A stretch of 64,000 nucleotides of DNA from JAFTYO01 sp045613125 (lineage in GTDB: Bacteria > Pseudomonadota > Alphaproteobacteria > RF32 > CAG-239). The stretch lies in contig JAZLAM010000022.1 of NCBI GenBank assembly GCA_045613125.1, forward strand, positions 1 through 64,000. The letters are read 5' to 3'. Under the pieces are notes generated by a model. That model was not told the DNA's origin. It was given only the letters and a program-made list of their open reading frames with translations, and did not search any database. A program made the translations under genes and the position numbers. Below, piece by piece: positions 59,800 to 64,000 of this stretch. How positions within the stretch are numbered: position 1 is the first letter of the stretch; each line of letters starts with the position of its first letter.

Positions 59800-61521
59800 T
59801 TACTCCTCATCATATGTATTAACAATTAAATTTTCTTCATCTTCTATGTCTTCTTGCGAAACCTTACGAACCAAAGTATCAATTTTAGCACCCGGAAATT
59901 CACTCAATATAGCTTTAATAAGCGGATATTCCGATACACTTTGTTTGTCTTGTTCAAGAGCAGCTCTTTCTTTATCGGCTAAAGTTTCGCCCAAAGGACC
60001 ACGTCTTATTTCCACTTTCCATTTTATGCCGCTTGCAGCCTCAAGTTCTTTGTTGAAATTTTGCATAAAATCAGGTGCTATCTTGTCAGATATGGCCATT
60101 TTTATATGCCCCGAAGCAAATTCTTCAATAGAAATATCATTTTTTACGCTATAAAGAAGCAACAATTTTTTATGCTCTGTCAGATATAAAACAAAATCAT
60201 TTAAGCTAAAATTTATATCTGTATTTTGTGTTTCTTGATTAACACTATTATCAGATTTTTCTTCTACTGCTTTGCTTTCTGCCACAAACTGTTTAACAGG
60301 TTCTGTTTGAACTGCTTTAGCATCATTAACATGGCTGATAACACTTAAACTAGATTTTTTTTTTACTTCAGATAAAAGCTCTGCAGGAGTCGGTAAATTT
60401 GCCGAATATGCAACTCTGACCAAAATCATCTCTAATGCCTTTAATGGCATATGCGCACTATTAAGTTCTGAAATACCTTTAATAAGCATCTGCCACATCC
60501 GAGACAACACTGCAATAGAAATTGAAGATGAAAGTTTTTCACAAAGTTTGCGCTCATTTTCGCTTAACATTTCAGAACCAAGTGTTGCCGGAACAATTTT
60601 AGCACGAGCAAGCATATGTGTAACATCTATTAAGTCTTGCAAAATAGATGTCGGATTTGCCCCATTTTGATATTGATTTCCTAAATTGTGCAACACAGCC
60701 TGCATATCACCGGATATAAGTTTTTCAAAAAGCTCCAATGTTTTGTTTCTGTCAGCCAAACCTATCATTTCGATTACGGCATCTGTTTTAATTTTTCCAT
60801 CGCCTAACACAATTGCCTGATCCAACATTGATAATCCGTCACGAGCAGAACCGTCAGCTGCACGAGCTACAATTTCTAACGCCTCATCTTGAGCTTCAAT
60901 TCCTTCTGCTGTTATAATCTTTTTAAAAAGTGCGACTAAGGTTTCTATATTCAAACGTTGTAAATCAAAACGCTGACAACGAGATAATATTGTTACCGGA
61001 ACTTTTCTTATTTCTGTGGTAGCAAATATAAATTTGACATGTGCAGGAGGCTCTTCCAAGGTTTTCAAGAGGGCATTAAAAGCACCTTTTGAAAGCATAT
61101 GAACCTCATCTATGATATAGACTTTATACCTTGCATTTGTCGGCTTATAACCAACACCGTCAAGAAGTTCACGCATATCATCAACACCGGTTCTTGAAGC
61201 AGCATCAAGTTCTAACACATCTATATGTCTTCCGGCAGCAATTGCCTTACAATTTTCACACACTCCGCAAGGACGTATAGTAGGCCCGCCTTTACCATCA
61301 AGGCCAATACAATTTAATGCTCTGGCAATCAAACGAGCCGTAGTTGTTTTACCGACACCTCTAATACCGGTTAGTATATAAGCATGATGTAAACGATTAT
61401 TTTTAATGGCATTTGTAAGAGTTTGCACCAAAGCATCTTGACCTAACAAATCTTCAAAAGTTTGAGGACGATATTTTCTTGCCAACACTACATATTGATT
61501 TTGTATATTATCTTCTGCCAT
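59800..61521 (-). CDS. dnaX: DNA polymerase III subunits gamma/tau
   Basis: 573 residues from ATG (a GTG one codon earlier is possible). Clamp-loader AAA+ ATPase: Walker A GIRGVGKTTTARLIARAL, zinc module CGVCENCKAI, DEVHMLSKGAFNALLKTLEE (Walker B and sensor 1), ILSRCQRFDL (Arg finger). After domain III (HMPLKALEMILVRV) comes a low-complexity tail and a C-terminal tau-like domain. Downstream of the SRP RNA gene, with which it may share a promoter. Confidence 0.95.
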   Translation of the reverse strand: MAEDNIQNQYVVLARKYRPQTFEDLLGQDALVQTLTNAIKNNRLHHAYILTGIRGVGKTTTARLIARALNCIGLDGKGGPTIRPCGVCENCKAIAAGRHIDVLELDAASRTGVDDMRELLDGVGYKPTNARYKVYIIDEVHMLSKGAFNALLKTLEEPPAHVKFIFATTEIRKVPVTILSRCQRFDLQRLNIETLVALFKKIITAEGIEAQDEALEIVARAADGSARDGLSMLDQAIVLGDGKIKTDAVIEMIGLADRNKTLELFEKLISGDMQAVLHNLGNQYQNGANPTSILQDLIDVTHMLARAKIVPATLGSEMLSENERKLCEKLSSSISIAVLSRMWQMLIKGISELNSAHMPLKALEMILVRVAYSANLPTPAELLSEVKKKSSLSVISHVNDAKAVQTEPVKQFVAESKAVEEKSDNSVNQETQNTDINFSLNDFVLYLTEHKKLLLLYSVKNDISIEEFASGHIKMAISDKIAPDFMQNFNKELEAASGIKWKVEIRRGPLGETLADKERAALEQDKQSVSEYPLIKAILSEFPGAKIDTLVRKVSQEDIEDEENLIVNTYDEE

Positions 61522-61536
61522 CACATTCTCTTAAAA

Positions 61537-61627
61537 AGGCGAAGGGACAAAAACCTCGCTTCAACCGTTACGGCTGCTTCCTTCCGAACCTGACCGGGTT
61601 GGCGGCGAACCGACCTTTTGCCCTTCA
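61537..61627 (-). ncRNA. ffs: Signal recognition particle RNA (4.5S type)
   Basis: About 90 nt on the minus strand. It has the invariant SRP apical loop GGTCAGGTTCGGAAGGAAGC near the middle, and 5' GAAGGGCAAA and 3' TTTGTCCCTTC ends that pair. The SRP core domain IV binds Ffh. Only the small bacterial form, without an Alu domain. Terminator-like GCCTTTTT follows at 61533-61540. Directly upstream of dnaX. Confidence 0.93.
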
Positions 61628-61732
61628 TAATAAAAAAACCTTTTTTATATTGAAACAATCAGCTTCATTTTTAAAGTAAAAAATTAAACTATCAACATTT
61701 ATCCGTATTTAATAGAAAAACTTTATCTTCAT

Positions 61733-63100
61733 TTAATTAAGAATATAAGCCCTAACTTCTTCTGCATCTTTTCCCAAAACTGAAGGAAAATTTAACACTG
61801 GTTGAAGCTGATCAGAATTATCTAAAAGTTTATTTTCAAATTTAGCCGGAGCTTTATCCACCACTTTCGGTCCTTTTGACGTTACTTCCACAATATCTAA
61901 ACTGTGTTCATTAGTTCCGTTTTCCAATATACGAAAAGCACCGTTGATACCGACATATCCGTTAGAATCGATAATATTTGCATAAATATCTTCTTGAGGT
62001 TTTTCAGACAACGCAGAAGCCAACAAAACACCATCATATGCAAAAGAGTACAACTGATTAGGCAACTGACCGAATAATCGTTCATATTTTTTTGTAAAGT
62101 AATTGTTATGAACACGTGACATAACCGGATAAACTCCGTGATATAAAGTTGTTTCTTTACTCAAATTTGTATTTTCCCAAACCGATGTACCTAAAAATAA
62201 AATATCAGGATAATATATATCATAGTAACCAAACATAACAGCTGCAGATTTTAATCTGCTCGAAGTTTCCGCAATCAGAACAGCATCAAAATCTACCTCA
62301 CCGGTTGTATATACATTTTTAATTTGCTTTAATTCTTTTTGAGCCTGTTCATCACCATTTGTAGCCAAAATTTCAAGTTCTTTTTTACGTTTTGTTATTT
62401 CTGCTGAACGTTCCTCATAATTAGTAATTTCTTTAACAAGAGGGGCAAAATCTAATGTATCAGCCGGATAAAAAGCAAGCTTTACAACTTCTGTCCCATA
62501 TTTGTGAGCATTACGGACAGCCGATTTTGCCGTATTGAGTCCTGACATTGTATCAGGAGCTATCACTACTATACGTTTTCTTTGCTTTGAAGCAGCATAA
62601 GATATCACTCTGTTAACTTGCTCATCACCTAGAAGGCCCAATGTATAAACCCCTTTTTTGAGTACACTTGGCGAAGTAGAAAAAGAAATAACCGGAATAT
62701 GTTTATCGATAGCCTTACTGCTTATAACAGATACTTCTTCACTCATCAAAGGGCCTAAAATTAAATTCACATTATCTTCTATAGCTTCTCTTACAGCCTC
62801 GGTTGCACCTTTAACCGAACTTTTTGTATCATAAAAATGTAGCACCAAATTTTTGTTGTTAGCATCTTCTATGGCCATCATTGCTGCATTTTTAAGTCCG
62901 ATACCATAGACAGAAGACTTTCCTGTTAAAGGTAACAACATCGCCACCTTAAAAGCTTTTTCTCCATGAAATTGCACGACACTACTCTGCTCATCAGACA
63001 CTCCACCTTTTATAGAAATATCAGATTTATTATAAAATGATGAACAAGCCACATTCAAAATCAATAAAAACAATAGAGCTACTTTTTTAAACACTTGCAT
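61733..63100 (-). CDS. LpoA-like/periplasmic-binding-fold lipoprotein
   Basis: 455 residues. Lipobox LNVACSS with Cys after the signal VALLFLLILNVA. The mature chain has the type-I periplasmic-binding fold (KVAMLLPLTGKSSVYGIGLK, GPLMSEEVSVISSKAID, VPVISFSTSP, DGVLLASALSE). LpoA homologues activate PBP1a; in E. coli and many proteobacteria the gene lies next to rsmI, as here (divergent). An amino-acid-binding role is the alternative. Confidence 0.85.
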   Translation of the reverse strand: MQVFKKVALLFLLILNVACSSFYNKSDISIKGGVSDEQSSVVQFHGEKAFKVAMLLPLTGKSSVYGIGLKNAAMMAIEDANNKNLVLHFYDTKSSVKGATEAVREAIEDNVNLILGPLMSEEVSVISSKAIDKHIPVISFSTSPSVLKKGVYTLGLLGDEQVNRVISYAASKQRKRIVVIAPDTMSGLNTAKSAVRNAHKYGTEVVKLAFYPADTLDFAPLVKEITNYEERSAEITKRKKELEILATNGDEQAQKELKQIKNVYTTGEVDFDAVLIAETSSRLKSAAVMFGYYDIYYPDILFLGTSVWENTNLSKETTLYHGVYPVMSRVHNNYFTKKYERLFGQLPNQLYSFAYDGVLLASALSEKPQEDIYANIIDSNGYVGINGAFRILENGTNEHSLDIVEVTSKGPKVVDKAPAKFENKLLDNSDQLQPVLNFPSVLGKDAEEVRAYILN

Positions 63101-63174
63101 TTTTCCTCAAAATGTAAAACAATTGATTTAGTTCGTTTTATATTAAAAAAAACTTATTGTAAAGAGTTATCAAA

Positions 63175-64000
63175 ATGTTAAACAATGCTTTATACATAGT
63201 TGCCACTCCGATAGGTAACCTTATGGACATATCTTCAAGAGCAACAGAAACACTTGCAAATGCCGATATCATTGCTTGTGAAGACACGCGAGTTACAAAA
63301 AAACTTTTTTCGCTTCTTGATTTAAGTCTGGATAAAACATTTATTTCTTATCAAGACCACAATGAAGAAGAAAAATCTGACGATATTATAGAACTTATCT
63401 TAAACGGTAAGAGTGTTGCTCTGGTTAGCGATGCAGGATCACCGCTGATTTCAGATCCGGGCTATAAATTAGTAAGAAAATGTGTCGAACAAAACATCAA
63501 GGTTTATTCTATCCCCGGAGCATCTGCCGTTATTTGCGCCTTGCAACTTTCCGGTCTTCCTACCAATCGTTTTATGTTTGCCGGTTTTATACCTAATAAA
63601 GATAAGGCCAGAACAGATTTATTCATAGAATTAAGCAAAATCAATACGACTTTAGTTTTTTACGAGACAGCTCCCAGATTATGTAAAACTTTATTATGTT
63701 TAAATCAAATTTTTCCTGAACGAGAAATTGCCGTAGCAAGAGAAATTACCAAAATTTTTGAAGAATGTAAAAGAGCAAGTGCGCAAGAATTATATGAATA
63801 TTACAGTGAAAATACTCCAAAAGGCGAAATTGTGATTATGGTTGCACCACCTTCGGAAAAAAATATTTGCAATTTTAATATAGAGCAAGAGCTTAAAATA
63901 AGGCTTAAACAAATGAGCTTAAAATCTGCGGTCAAAGAAGTTACAGAGCTTACCAAAAGCAACAAAAATGATATATATAATTTAGCACTGAGGCTTAAAA
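63175..64000 (+). CDS. rsmI: 16S rRNA 2'-O-ribose C1402 methyltransferase (5' part)
   Basis: First 275 codons; the 3' end is beyond the window. RsmI motifs: LYIVATPIGNLMDISSRA, ACEDTRVTKKLFSLL, SYQDHNEEE, ALVSDAGSPLISDPGY (tetrapyrrole methylase fold) and SIPGASAVICALQLSGLP. It methylates 2'-O of C1402 in the 16S rRNA P site. ATG follows AAGAGTTATCAAA. Divergent from the LpoA-like gene. Confidence 0.95.
   Translation, partial: MLNNALYIVATPIGNLMDISSRATETLANADIIACEDTRVTKKLFSLLDLSLDKTFISYQDHNEEEKSDDIIELILNGKSVALVSDAGSPLISDPGYKLVRKCVEQNIKVYSIPGASAVICALQLSGLPTNRFMFAGFIPNKDKARTDLFIELSKINTTLVFYETAPRLCKTLLCLNQIFPEREIAVAREITKIFEECKRASAQELYEYYSENTPKGEIVIMVAPPSEKNICNFNIEQELKIRLKQMSLKSAVKEVTELTKSNKNDIYNLALRLK

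Overview
The window is AT-rich bacterial chromosome with dense genes on both strands. Gene content and order point to an alphaproteobacterium: a str operon (rpsL-rpsG-fusA-tuf), a division cluster ending ftsQ-ftsA-ftsZ with a canonical FtsZ tail, a DUF2066 protein coupled to an AI-2E permease, dnaX-YbaB-recR behind a short SRP RNA, and a periplasmic-binding lipoprotein divergent from rsmI. The low GC and the GxxxVE-type pilins would suit an uncultured host-associated lineage, but that is inference; no 16S gene is present.

Layout. 1-3.3 kb: str operon (minus) with a promoter and a hairpin leader. 3.3-12.6 kb: transporter, M3 peptidase, a frameshifted small secreted protein, flavodoxin-fold oxidoreductase, Nudix, DUF2066/AI-2E pair, pta-ackA. 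12.6-16 kb: palindrome-rich non-coding DNA and four secreted or soluble proteins. 16.1-23.2 kb: mraY-ftsW-murB-ftsQ-ftsA-ftsZ, lacking the murD, murG, murC and ddl genes usually interspersed. 23.3-29.3 kb: a minus-strand module led by a 1197-residue pilin-like protein, bracketed by a 65-bp inverted repeat and clusters of short palindromic repeats. 29.3-32.1 kb: ettA, a secreted protein, rpmJ and a CAU tRNA.

32.1-53.0 kb is an accessory island. It begins just after the tRNA with a decayed phage-like mini-gene cassette. A minus-strand array of about twelve genes follows (46.2 down to 34.9 kb), built around a type I restriction-modification system: extra half-HsdS, HsdM, Fic protein, a soluble/membrane protein pair, a PD-(D/E)XK-like protein, full HsdS, a Cys-rich membrane protein, a small ORF, HsdR, a YgjP-like metallopeptidase and a LMW protein-tyrosine phosphatase. 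Next is a mobile-element module with a replication-initiator-like protein, a large serine recombinase, a DUF2924 protein and a small overlapping ORF. Three sets of repeats that no gene explains surround it: GATAGTAT palindromes beyond the 3' end of the replication gene, six degenerate units of about 100-150 bp, and five exactly 11-bp-phased GGTAAT repeats in front of a second Fic gene. A second, about 90 % identical phosphatase gene lies at the far side.

53.0-64 kb returns to ordinary content: a small accessory operon (ADP-ribosyltransferase-like candidate, Nudix, unknown, GNAT), lepA, a lipoprotein, a second prepilin-like protein, recR-YbaB-dnaX-ffs, a LpoA-like lipoprotein and the 5' part of rsmI. 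The best candidates for something undescribed are the 50.3-51.1 kb array, the phased repeats beside the Fic gene, and the expanded restriction operon with its embedded soluble/membrane pair.
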